NCBI GenBank assembly: GCA_945873875.1
Contig: CAMCER010000031.1
Location: forward strand, 1-7,431
Source of the DNA: an uncultured Clostridia bacterium
Lineage (GTDB): Bacteria > Bacillota_A > Clostridia > Peptostreptococcales > Anaerovoracaceae
Reading direction: 5' to 3'
DNA length: 7,431 nt
Below the pieces are notes generated by a model that saw only the letters and a list, made by a program, of their open reading frames with translations, made no database searches and was not told the DNA's origin. The first letter of the stretch is position 1. Every line of letters begins with the position of its first letter. The position numbers and the translations under genes are program-made. Positions 1 to 7,196 of this stretch are shown piece after piece.

Positions 1-3000
1 TTTTTTGCTGACAGAAATATATGCGTGCTCCCCGAAGAGGAGGAGTTCTTCCTGCCCTATGAAGCCAGAGACCACGGAGCTCTGCAGAAAAGGCTGAAGG
101 TGCTGAAAAGTATAGAACAGGATCCTGACTGTGTTGTCATCGCTCCGGTCAGCGCGGCTGTACGCAAAATGCCTCCTGAAGACTCGTTCAGAGGAAAATC
201 TGTAGAGATAAAGGTGGGAGACGATATAGAACAGAGCGATCTGATCAGAGACCTCACACAGATGGGGTATGAGAGACTTCCTGTCATAGACGGCAGAGGT
301 CAGTTCGCTGTCAGGGGAGGCATAATAGACATATTCCCGCCGGATGCGGAAAGACCGGTGAGGACAGAACTCTTCGACACTGAGGTGGATTCTGTCAGAT
401 CCTTTGATATGGACACCCAGAGGTCAATAGAGAATCTGGGCGGCATCAGTATCTGGCCCGCTGAGCAGATGACCAGGGATGAAGAGGCTTTTGAAAGAGC
501 CCTTTCTGCCATAGAAAAGGCATATGATAAGCAGATCAAAAAACTGAAAAAAAAGGAAGGCAGCCGGGAGGCACTGGAGAATCTTGAAGAAAAGAAAGAG
601 AGCCTTACTGATTATATAAAAGAGAACATCAACATACCGCAGCTCGAAAACTACATCGGTTATTTCTATGACTCGCCTGAGACCATACGCGATTACATGG
701 ACGATCCTGTGATAATGATCGATGATCCCAATGAGACTTTGAAACACATAGAAAACACCACACAGAGCATGCTGGATGATTTTGCTCTCATGCTGGAAAA
801 AGGGAAAGCCGTACCTGAGGACAGAAACAGCTTCCCTTCGGCAGATGATTATCTTGATCTATATGTTCCGAAAAATGATGACGTGTATATATTTACGCCT
901 TTTGCCAGCAGGGTCCGGCACATAGACACCTTTTCTGAAGTCATAAACGTCCAGGGCAGACAGACACCGGCCTTTGCCGGGCGTCTTGATGTATTTGAGA
1001 AAGAGCTGCAGGCGTATTTGTCGAAGGGATATCAGGTGACCATGGTATGTCCCGGGAGCGACAGGGTCGAGAACATGCGGCAGTTTTTGGGCGGCAAGTC
1101 CCTTTATGATTCTGTCAGGGTGGAGGACGGTCATCTTTCTGCCGGCATAGATCTGCCTGACAGAAAGCAGTGCTGGATCAGGGACGAGGACGTCTTCAGC
1201 ATAAAGAAAAAACAGAAGCGCCGCAGGAAGAGATTTTCCGGCGGAAGTCCGCTGAAGAGCTTCTCAGACATATCCAAAGGCGATTTCGTAGTCCATGAAA
1301 GCTACGGGATAGGGAAATTCCTGGGCATCGAACAGGTAACTATCCAGGGCGTGAGAAGCGATTATCTCAAGATAAAGTATTCGGGCACTTCCATGCTCTA
1401 TGTTCCTGTGGATAACATGGACGTCATACAGAAATATGTAGGCGCAGACAACGCTTCACCTAAGCTGAGCAATCTTTCAGGGGCAGAGTGGAAGGTGACA
1501 AAGGCAAAGGCCAAAGCCGCCATAGCCCACATGGCGGAGGAGCTGCTTGAGACATCCGCCGCCAGAAAGATAGAAAAGGGATACAGCTTCAGCCCTGACT
1601 CAGAATGGCAGGGCAGGTTCGAAGCGGATTTTCCATATACGGAGACCGACGATCAGCTGCGGGCTGTAGAAGAAATAAAAAGCGACATGGAATCATCAAG
1701 GCCCATGGACAGGCTCCTCTGCGGGGACGTAGGCTTCGGAAAGACCGAGGTCGCTGCAAGGGCCGTGTTCAAATGCCTTGCGGAAGGCAGGCAGGCCGCC
1801 ATGCTGGTGCCTACTACTATACTCGCCAATCAGCATTACTACACACTGAAAGAGCGTTTTGAGAAATTTCCTTTCAAGGTCGAAGTCCTTTCCAGATTCA
1901 GGAGCCCAGCCCAGCAGGAAAAAACCGTTGAAAAACTCAGGAACGGCGAGGTGGATTTCGTCATAGGCACACACCGGCTCCTTTCTGGAGATGTGAAATT
2001 CAGAGACCTGGGTCTTCTGGTAGTTGATGAGGAGCAGAGATTCGGCGTCCAGCATAAGGAAAAGATAAAACAGATGAAGCACAATGTAGATGTGCTGACT
2101 CTTTCTGCGACTCCTATCCCCAGGACACTGCATATGTCTCTTTCGGGGATAAGGGATATGAGTCTCATAGAGGAGCCTCCGGAAGACCGCTACCCTGTCC
2201 AGACCTATGTAGCCGAGCAGGACGATGAGATGATCAGAGAGGCTATAAGAAGGGAGACTGAAAGGGGCGGCCAGGTATACGTCATCTTCAACAGAGTCAG
2301 AGGCATAAGCCAGATAGCATCCAGGATAAGGAAGCTGCTTCCCGACCTTGAAGTGGCCACTGCCCACGGGCAGATGAACGAGGAAAAGCTCGAGAACGTG
2401 CTCATGGATTTTGTCGACGGGAACATCGACGTGCTGGTGGCGACTACCATAATCGAATCCGGTATGGACATCCCCAACGTCAACACCATGATAGTCATGG
2501 ATGCTGACAGGTACGGACTGTCGCAGCTTTATCAGCTGAGGGGGAGAGTAGGAAGATCCAACAGGATAGCCTATGCGTACCTGATGTATCAGAAGGACAA
2601 AGTCCTGACAGAACTTTCTGCAGGCAGGCTCAAGGCCATAAAGGAATTCACTGAATTCGGAGCGGGCTTCCGCATCGCCATGAGAGATATGGAAATGCGA
2701 GGCGCAGGGAACCTGCTGGGGACAGAACAGCACGGGCACATGCTGAAGATAGGATACGAGCTTTACTTCAAGCTGGTGGACAGCGCGGTCAGAAAACTGA
2801 AAGGGGAGGAGACGGCTCCTGAGGACGAAGGTCCTGTCATAGAACTTGGAGTTCCTGCCTATATACCGGACAGGTACATAAGTGATGAGATCCTGAAGAT
2901 ACAGATGTACAAGAAGATCGCAGAGATAGAGGGGAAAGAAGATGAGGAAGATGTCACAGACGAACTCATAGACCGTTTCGGCGACATCCCGGAGGAGACC

Positions 3001-3273
3001 AGATCTCTTATCATGGTCTCCCGCATCAGATCTCTGGCTTCGCGCGACCGCTTTGACAGGATCAGCATGAAGAACGGCAGGATCTATTTTCACGCTGAAG
3101 AAGGAGGCGGACCGGGTCCTGAAGGAATGGCTCTGGCGGCAGCGGAACTGGGAGTCAGACTGTTCATTCACGGGGGAGTGGAGCCTGAGATAAGATATAC
3201 TCCTGAAAAAGGAGAACTTCTGCCGCAGGTGATACATGTGCTGGAGTCTTTTCTGCCTGAAAGCAGTAAGTGA
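1..3273 (+). CDS. mfd: Transcription-repair coupling factor Mfd, 5'-truncated by the window edge
   Basis: ATP-driven DNA translocase that pushes or releases RNA polymerase stalled at lesions and recruits UvrA for nucleotide excision repair; cytoplasmic. The frame is open from base 1 with no start, so the GTG at 25 is not the real start. 1090 codons are present; comparison with remembered B. subtilis Mfd (1177 aa) suggests about 70 are missing. Residues counted from base 1: UvrB-like/UvrA-binding region ~1-210 (GGIIDIFPP, ELFDTEVDSVRSFD); divergent middle ~215-395; basic linker 402-411; CarD-like RNA-polymerase-interacting domain ~420-490 (VVHESYGIGKFLGIE); RecG-like helicase ~510-880 with Walker A GDVGFGKT 575-582, DEEQ box 676-679, SATPIPRT 702-709, TTIIESGMDIPN 815-826 and QLRGRVGR 845-852; TRG region ~881-915 (RGAGNLLG 900-907); C-terminal domain ~945-1060 (IDRFGDIP 990-997). 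All key residues are intact. No frameshift is seen. Next gene starts 99 bases downstream. Confidence 0.98.
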   Translation, partial: FFADRNICVLPEEEEFFLPYEARDHGALQKRLKVLKSIEQDPDCVVIAPVSAAVRKMPPEDSFRGKSVEIKVGDDIEQSDLIRDLTQMGYERLPVIDGRGQFAVRGGIIDIFPPDAERPVRTELFDTEVDSVRSFDMDTQRSIENLGGISIWPAEQMTRDEEAFERALSAIEKAYDKQIKKLKKKEGSREALENLEEKKESLTDYIKENINIPQLENYIGYFYDSPETIRDYMDDPVIMIDDPNETLKHIENTTQSMLDDFALMLEKGKAVPEDRNSFPSADDYLDLYVPKNDDVYIFTPFASRVRHIDTFSEVINVQGRQTPAFAGRLDVFEKELQAYLSKGYQVTMVCPGSDRVENMRQFLGGKSLYDSVRVEDGHLSAGIDLPDRKQCWIRDEDVFSIKKKQKRRRKRFSGGSPLKSFSDISKGDFVVHESYGIGKFLGIEQVTIQGVRSDYLKIKYSGTSMLYVPVDNMDVIQKYVGADNASPKLSNLSGAEWKVTKAKAKAAIAHMAEELLETSAARKIEKGYSFSPDSEWQGRFEADFPYTETDDQLRAVEEIKSDMESSRPMDRLLCGDVGFGKTEVAARAVFKCLAEGRQAAMLVPTTILANQHYYTLKERFEKFPFKVEVLSRFRSPAQQEKTVEKLRNGEVDFVIGTHRLLSGDVKFRDLGLLVVDEEQRFGVQHKEKIKQMKHNVDVLTLSATPIPRTLHMSLSGIRDMSLIEEPPEDRYPVQTYVAEQDDEMIREAIRRETERGGQVYVIFNRVRGISQIASRIRKLLPDLEVATAHGQMNEEKLENVLMDFVDGNIDVLVATTIIESGMDIPNVNTMIVMDADRYGLSQLYQLRGRVGRSNRIAYAYLMYQKDKVLTELSAGRLKAIKEFTEFGAGFRIAMRDMEMRGAGNLLGTEQHGHMLKIGYELYFKLVDSAVRKLKGEETAPEDEGPVIELGVPAYIPDRYISDEILKIQMYKKIAEIEGKEDEEDVTDELIDRFGDIPEETRSLIMVSRIRSLASRDRFDRISMKNGRIYFHAEEGGGPGPEGMALAAAELGVRLFIHGGVEPEIRYTPEKGELLPQVIHVLESFLPESSK

Positions 3274-3297
3274 CAGGCAGGCTCCGTCTTTTATTTT
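3253..3297 (+). terminator. Weak possible intrinsic terminator after mfd
   Basis: Two mutually exclusive hairpins can be drawn. One pairs CTGCCTG (3253-3259) with CAGGCAG (3274-3280), a perfect 7-bp stem with the mfd stop codon in its 14-base loop. The other pairs GAC-GG (3272-3277, bulged A at 3275) with CC-GTC (3284-3288) around a 6-base loop, and is followed at once by TTTTATTTT (3289-3297). Neither is a strong GC-rich stem abutting a pure T-run, so termination would be partial at best. Confidence 0.3.
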
Positions 3298-3311
3298 CAG
3301 GGCTGATGTAG

Positions 3312-3317
3312 TATAAT
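3312..3317 (+). promoter_or_regulatory. Probable -10 box of a promoter for the mtaD-flippase-mazG operon
   Basis: A perfect TATAAT lies in the AT-rich part of the gap after mfd. At 16-18 bases upstream only poor -35 matches exist (for example TTTATT at 3290-3295, 3 of 6 consensus bases), and the TG dinucleotide at 3307-3308 is not at the extended -10 position. A start near 3324 would give a leader of about 49 bases. The placement between the end of mfd and a tight gene cluster supports it; the weak -35 argues for caution. Confidence 0.45.
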
Positions 3318-3360
3318 ATTTACTGGTATTTTTGGGACCGATATGTGAATTGTTTTACGT

Positions 3361-3367
3361 AAGGGGG
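3361..3367 (+). promoter_or_regulatory. Ribosome binding site of the mtaD-like gene
   Basis: AAGGGGG lies 5 bases before the ATG at 3373. It fixes this start over the next in-frame Met at codon 19. An 8-base palindrome, TTACGTAA (3355-3362), overlaps its upstream edge; I attach no function to it. Confidence 0.7.
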
Positions 3368-3372
3368 ACGAC

Positions 3373-4686
3373 ATGCTTTTCAGAAATATTACGATAATCG
3401 ATGAGAAGATACAGGTAAGAGAAAATATGTTTGTCGGCGTTGAAGGCGACAAAATAGCATATATAGGGGAAACAGAGCCTGCAGAAGATTACGGGCAGGT
3501 ATACGAGGGGGCAGGAAAGCTGCTGATGACAGGCTTCGTCAATGCTCACGCCCACTCACCCATGACGCTTCTGAGAGGTTATGGGGAAAACATGGTCCTG
3601 CAGGACTGGCTCAATAAAAAGATATTTCCCTTTGAAGCGAGGCTGAAAGGTGAAGACGCCTACTGGGGAACACTGCTTGCCATGGCAGAATCCATCAGAT
3701 ACGGTATCGTCTCCACTACAGACATGTATTATCTGACAGAGAACATGGTGAACGCGGTGCTGGAAAGCGGCGCTAAAGCCAACATATCAAGATCCATCAC
3801 CAACATGACAGGAAGAGATCTTTTCACCATGGAGGAATTCTATGAAGAAAAGAACGCGGTGGATCATTTCAACGGCGCAGGCAACGGACGCATAAAGATC
3901 GATGCCAGTCTTCATGCCGAATACACTTCAGATCCGGACACGGCCATGAAGCTTGCGCAGTATACGAAACAGGCCGGGATAAACATGCATGTCCACGTAT
4001 CTGAGACAGCCTTCGAGCACGAAGAATGCAAGAGAAAATACGGAATGACTCCTGTAGCTTACCTGAACAGCCGCGGGATATTCGATACACCGACTACTGC
4101 AGCCCACTGCGTATGGATCGAGGGTGAGGACTTCGACATACTCAAGGAAAAGGGCGTTACAGTAGCATCAAATCCTATGAGCAACCTGAAGCTTTCCAGC
4201 GGAGTGTGCAATGTGCCGAAGCTGCTGGAAATGGGTATAAACACAGCCATAGGAACAGACAGCGTAGCAAGCAACAACAGCCTGGATTTCATCGAGGAGA
4301 TGAAAGCTTTCGCCGTGGCTTCAAAAGAGAAGTTCAAGGATCCGACGGCAGTTACGCCTCAGCAGGCAGTATACGCCGCCACTTTTGCCGGGGCCAGGAG
4401 CCAGGGCAGATGGGACTGCGGAAAGCTGGAGACCGGATACAAGGCTGACCTGATCGTTTTAGATATAACAGGACCGAATATGCATCCGGTGCATGACCTG
4501 ATAACCAACCTGGTATACTCTGCGTGCGGAAAAGACGTGGAAATGACTATGGTGGACGGAAAGGTCCTCTATGAAAAAGGCGAGTATAAGACTATAGACC
4601 TTGAAAAGGTGATATATAACGTAGAAAAGGCCACCGGAAGGATACTTAAGGAACTGGGTTCCAACGAGCTGGTGACCAGAGGATAA
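3373..4686 (+). CDS. mtaD: Amidohydrolase of the MtaD type (methylthioadenosine/S-adenosylhomocysteine deaminase)
   Basis: Cytoplasmic metal-dependent hydrolase, 437 aa, the usual length for the family. MtaD enzymes deaminate 5'-methylthioadenosine and S-adenosylhomocysteine to the inosine forms, releasing ammonia. The fold is a split beta-sandwich (~1-52 and ~350-400, the latter with GYKADLIVLD) around a TIM barrel. Visible residues fit the MtaD pattern in order and nearly in spacing: metal ligands H59 and H61 (NAHAHSPM), H208 (HVSE) and D296 (GTDS); catalytic E211; H245 (AAHCVW); and the likely substrate contacts E88 (FPFEARL), R140 and H181 (LHAEYTS). E88 and R140 separate it from many other amidohydrolases. 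There is no signal peptide. It is the first gene of a tight cluster and overlaps the flippase ribosome site. The position is where Bacillus has spoVT. Substrate remains inferred: related deaminases acting on other adenosine or guanine derivatives share most motifs. Confidence 0.82.
   Translation: MLFRNITIIDEKIQVRENMFVGVEGDKIAYIGETEPAEDYGQVYEGAGKLLMTGFVNAHAHSPMTLLRGYGENMVLQDWLNKKIFPFEARLKGEDAYWGTLLAMAESIRYGIVSTTDMYYLTENMVNAVLESGAKANISRSITNMTGRDLFTMEEFYEEKNAVDHFNGAGNGRIKIDASLHAEYTSDPDTAMKLAQYTKQAGINMHVHVSETAFEHEECKRKYGMTPVAYLNSRGIFDTPTTAAHCVWIEGEDFDILKEKGVTVASNPMSNLKLSSGVCNVPKLLEMGINTAIGTDSVASNNSLDFIEEMKAFAVASKEKFKDPTAVTPQQAVYAATFAGARSQGRWDCGKLETGYKADLIVLDITGPNMHPVHDLITNLVYSACGKDVEMTMVDGKVLYEKGEYKTIDLEKVIYNVEKATGRILKELGSNELVTRG
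4678..4683 (+). promoter_or_regulatory. Ribosome binding site of the flippase gene, inside the end of the mtaD-like gene
   Basis: AGAGGA occupies the last codons of the upstream gene, 4 bases before the ATG at 4688. The upstream TAA (4684-4686) and this ATG are one base apart, an arrangement typical of translational coupling. Confidence 0.6.
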
Positions 4687-4687
4687 A

Positions 4688-6316
4688 ATGACGAAAAAAA
4701 CATTTGTCAAAGGAGCGGTGATACTTGGAGCCGCCGGAATATTCGTAAAGATCATGGGGTTCATCTTCAGGATACCCCTTGTGAATATGATAGACGCACG
4801 TGCCATGGCTTACTATAACCCGGCCTATTATGTGTACGTGTTCTTTGTCACACTTGCTACTTCAGGGATACCTGTGGCGGTATCAAGGATGGTATCGGAG
4901 CGTGTGACTCTCAATAACTATGAAGATGCGGACAGGGTGTTCAAACTGTCTATGCGGCTGATGCTGGGCATAGGCATAGTTTCATTTGTCATCGTTTTCG
5001 GAGGAGCGGATATAATCGCAGATCTTATGGATAATCCGGGAGCGGCCATGCCTATGAGGTTCGTATCTCCGTGCCTGATAATAATACCGGTCCTGGCAGC
5101 TTTCAGAGGCCTGTTCCAGGGCATGCAGAACATGAGACCTACTGCGCTTTCACAGATCGTCGAGCAGCTTTTCAGAGTAGCCTTCGGTCTGGCGCTGGCA
5201 TACATCCTCTTCCATTCTGCTGACACAGTATTCGAGGGGACCAGCAAATACGTGAAAGGTGCTTCCGGTGCGGTGTTCGGAGGAACGGCAGGCGCCATAG
5301 GCGGACTTGCCATGATATTCCTCATATACATGCTCAACAGGAAGAACTTCAAAAGAAAGGTAAGAGAAGGAAACCCAAGGAGCAGCGAGAGCAACGCCAG
5401 CGTATACAAGCAGATACTGATAATATCCATTCCGATAACTGTAGGGGCGTCCATCATGCCGCTGATAAACATGATAGACGCAGGCCTTATTGTTACCAGA
5501 CTCAAGTCTACCGGAATGTCTACGGTAATGGCAGAAGAACTCTACGGAGGCCTTACGGGGATGGTCAATTCCATGATCAACTTCCCGCAGGTCATCGCAC
5601 TTGCGGTGGCCACCAGTATGGTGCCTCTTATCGCGGCTGCGTATAAAGAAAAGGACTACGCATTTGCTGAAAAGAACATCCAGCTCAGCATAAGGTTCTC
5701 CATGCTCATCGGGATGCCCTGTGCCATGGGCTTCTTCGTGCTGGCAGAGCCTATACTCCTGACTCTGTTCCCGACACAGGAGTCAGTGGTCCATCAGGTG
5801 GCTCCGGCATTTATGATAATGGCGGTGGCAGTAATATTCCTGGGATTCGTGCAGACGCTGACAGGCGTACTGCAGGGCGTAGGAAAGCAGATGATACCGG
5901 TGCGCAATATGTTCGTAGGCGTAGGAGCCAAGCTCCTCTGCACATGGTTCCTGGTGCCGATACCGCAGCTGGGTATCAAAGGCGCAGCCATAGGAACTAT
6001 ACTTGCATATATGATAGCTTCAGTCCTTGATGTAATGGCCGTCATAAAATACACCCATGTGAAGATCGACTGGTTCGGGTGCGTTGCAAGACCACTGATA
6101 GCGGCAGCCGGAATGGGAGCAGTAGTTTTCGGAGCATACAAGGCACTTATGATCCTGATAGGAAGCGTTACTTTCGCAACACTGGCTTCCATATGCGTAG
6201 GCGTGATAGTCTATGCGGTACTTGTAATAATCGCAAAAGCCGTTACCAGAGAAGAACTCGAGGCCATGCCTAAGGGGCATCTGATTCTTAAAGTCCTGGG
6301 AAGATTCATGAAATAA
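4688..6316 (+). CDS. Polysaccharide/lipid-linked precursor flippase of the SpoVB-YabM (MOP exporter) family
   Basis: Integral membrane protein of 542 aa, typical for the family. About 14 hydrophobic segments are visible, roughly at residues 9-30, 44-68, 89-111, 124-146, 157-178, 193-216, 240-262, 298-319, 333-361, 370-398, 403-425, 427-453, 466-490 and 494-518, with a charged cytoplasmic-type loop at 217-238 (RKNFKRKVREG) between the two halves. The N-terminus (KGAVILGAAGIFVKIMGFIFRIPL) and the AFRGLFQGMQNM stretch at ~138-149 are characteristic of SpoVB/YtgP-type proteins, whose members include lipid II flippases. The neighbourhood matches B. subtilis yabM, between mfd and the mazG gene yabN. 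It probably moves an undecaprenyl-linked wall or polysaccharide precursor; cargo cannot be read from sequence. A role in spore cortex cannot be assumed. The start is fixed by the AGAGGA site. A7 at 4694-4700, codons 3-5, is the only mononucleotide run of note. Confidence 0.88.
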   Translation: MTKKTFVKGAVILGAAGIFVKIMGFIFRIPLVNMIDARAMAYYNPAYYVYVFFVTLATSGIPVAVSRMVSERVTLNNYEDADRVFKLSMRLMLGIGIVSFVIVFGGADIIADLMDNPGAAMPMRFVSPCLIIIPVLAAFRGLFQGMQNMRPTALSQIVEQLFRVAFGLALAYILFHSADTVFEGTSKYVKGASGAVFGGTAGAIGGLAMIFLIYMLNRKNFKRKVREGNPRSSESNASVYKQILIISIPITVGASIMPLINMIDAGLIVTRLKSTGMSTVMAEELYGGLTGMVNSMINFPQVIALAVATSMVPLIAAAYKEKDYAFAEKNIQLSIRFSMLIGMPCAMGFFVLAEPILLTLFPTQESVVHQVAPAFMIMAVAVIFLGFVQTLTGVLQGVGKQMIPVRNMFVGVGAKLLCTWFLVPIPQLGIKGAAIGTILAYMIASVLDVMAVIKYTHVKIDWFGCVARPLIAAAGMGAVVFGAYKALMILIGSVTFATLASICVGVIVYAVLVIIAKAVTREELEAMPKGHLILKVLGRFMK

Positions 6317-6329
6317 AAGGAAAGATATA

Positions 6330-7139
6330 ATGCTTGACAAATACAGTGGATTATACGAAACAGCCGGCACAGACGAAGAAGCTCTGGGCAGGCTCATAAA
6401 GATACTGCGCATCCTGAGGACTGAGTGCCCATGGGACCGCAAACAGACCCATGACAGCCTCACCGGCTGCATGCTTGAAGAAGCTTATGAGGCGGTAGAT
6501 GCTATCAATGAAAAGGATTTTGATAATCTGAAAGAAGAACTGGGAGACGTGCTTCTGCAGACCGTTTTTCACAGCCTTCTGGCTGAAGAAGAGGGGCATT
6601 TTGACATGACGGCAGTAATAAACGAAGAATGCGAGAAAATGATACGCCGCCACCCCCACGTTTTTTCAGTTACTGAAGCCAAAAGTATTGACAATGTCTT
6701 AGAAAAATGGGAAAATATTAAGCGACAGGAAAATGACTGGAACAGCCAATCAGAACGGCTTCAGGACGTTCCGAAAGCTTTGCCGGCACTGGTAAGGAGC
6801 AGGAAGGTCCAGAAACGTGCCTCCGAAGTGGGGTTTGATTGGGATGACATTTCAGATGTTTTTCTTAAGATCAGCGAAGAAACTCAAGAACTACGCGAAG
6901 CATATGAAAACCGAGGCAGCGAAGAGATAGTCGAAGAACTTGGGGATCTGCTTTTTTCCATCGTAAATATCTCAAGATTTCTGGGCGTCGATGCTGAAGA
7001 TGCCCTGACACGCGCGACGGACAAGTTTATCAGACGAGTGGCGTTTGTGGAAGCTGCCGCCGGATCCGAGGGGAGAGAATTGACGGATCTGGGACAGGAG
7101 GAAATGGATGTTTTTTGGGAAAAATCTAAGGACTTATAA
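6330..7139 (+). CDS. mazG: Nucleoside triphosphate pyrophosphohydrolase MazG (tandem-domain, no methylase fusion)
   Basis: Hydrolyses NTPs or dNTPs to the monophosphate and pyrophosphate, with a proposed role in removing abnormal nucleotides or moderating stress signalling; cytoplasmic, Mg-dependent. 269 aa, close to E. coli MazG (263 aa). Two all-alpha MazG domains are visible. Domain 1 (~18-130) has CPWD 33-36, the acidic metal site EEAYE 50-54 with EELGD 69-73, and RRHPHVF 106-112. Domain 2 (~150-262) has RKVQKRASEVGFDW 158-171, EETQE 183-187 and EELGD 202-206. Both acidic sites are intact. The B. subtilis counterpart at this locus, YabN, carries an extra N-terminal SAM-methylase-like domain that is absent here; the ATG at 6330 sits only 13 bases after the flippase stop, leaving no room for it. 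AAGGA (6317-6321) lies 8 bases upstream. From about 6670 codon choice shifts toward ATT, TTA, TTT, CAA and CGA relative to upstream genes. Confidence 0.95.
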   Translation: MLDKYSGLYETAGTDEEALGRLIKILRILRTECPWDRKQTHDSLTGCMLEEAYEAVDAINEKDFDNLKEELGDVLLQTVFHSLLAEEEGHFDMTAVINEECEKMIRRHPHVFSVTEAKSIDNVLEKWENIKRQENDWNSQSERLQDVPKALPALVRSRKVQKRASEVGFDWDDISDVFLKISEETQELREAYENRGSEEIVEELGDLLFSIVNISRFLGVDAEDALTRATDKFIRRVAFVEAAAGSEGRELTDLGQEEMDVFWEKSKDL

Positions 7140-7140
7140 G
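7135..7140 (+). promoter_or_regulatory. Tentative -10 box for a separate HU promoter
   Basis: TATAAG overlaps the mazG stop codon. No good -35 sits 16-18 bases upstream (TTTTTG at 7112-7117). HU genes are usually strongly expressed and often have their own promoter, which is the main reason to list it. Confidence 0.2.
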
Positions 7141-7196
7141 AGTTCAGGTTAGTGAGCGCTTTGCGCATGAGAAGTTATTTTTAAGGAGGAACGGTA
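7140..7196 (+). promoter_or_regulatory. Leader between mazG and HU
   Basis: 57 non-coding bases, longer than the other gaps inside the cluster. They hold a small GCGC-TTT-GCGC hairpin (7156-7166), an AT-rich stretch (7174-7184) and the HU ribosome site. The 4-bp stem, with no adjacent T-run, is not a convincing terminator. Confidence 0.35.
7183..7190 (+). promoter_or_regulatory. Strong ribosome binding site of HU
   Basis: AAGGAGGA, near-perfectly complementary to the 16S rRNA tail, ends 6 bases before the ATG at 7197. It is the best ribosome site in the window and fits a highly translated gene. Confidence 0.88.

Noticed and set aside
1..25. GTG at 25 as the start of mfd
   Set aside because: The frame is open to base 1, the preceding residues align with Mfd, and no ribosome site precedes 25; the true start is outside the window.
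1696..3237. A 513-codon open frame on the - strand inside mfd
   Set aside because: Its codons lie exactly opposite mfd codons, so its stops can arise only from sense TTA, CTA or TCA, which mfd avoids. The translation has no recognisable motif, and the + strand encodes intact helicase domains. It is a codon-bias shadow.
3595..3606. A 12-base perfect palindrome, GTCCTGCAGGAC
   Set aside because: It falls within well-conserved coding sequence of the amidohydrolase, has no second copy that I saw, and is compatible with chance.
4918..5505. A 195-codon open frame on the - strand inside the flippase gene
   Set aside because: It lies opposite a complete membrane protein gene; its apparent hydrophobicity comes from the complement of that gene, and no ribosome site or family motif is seen.
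6334..6357. TTGACA at 6334-6339 with TATACG at 6352-6357, resembling a promoter at the start of mazG
   Set aside because: The spacer is only 12 bases, too short for a sigma-A type promoter, and it lies within codons of mazG.
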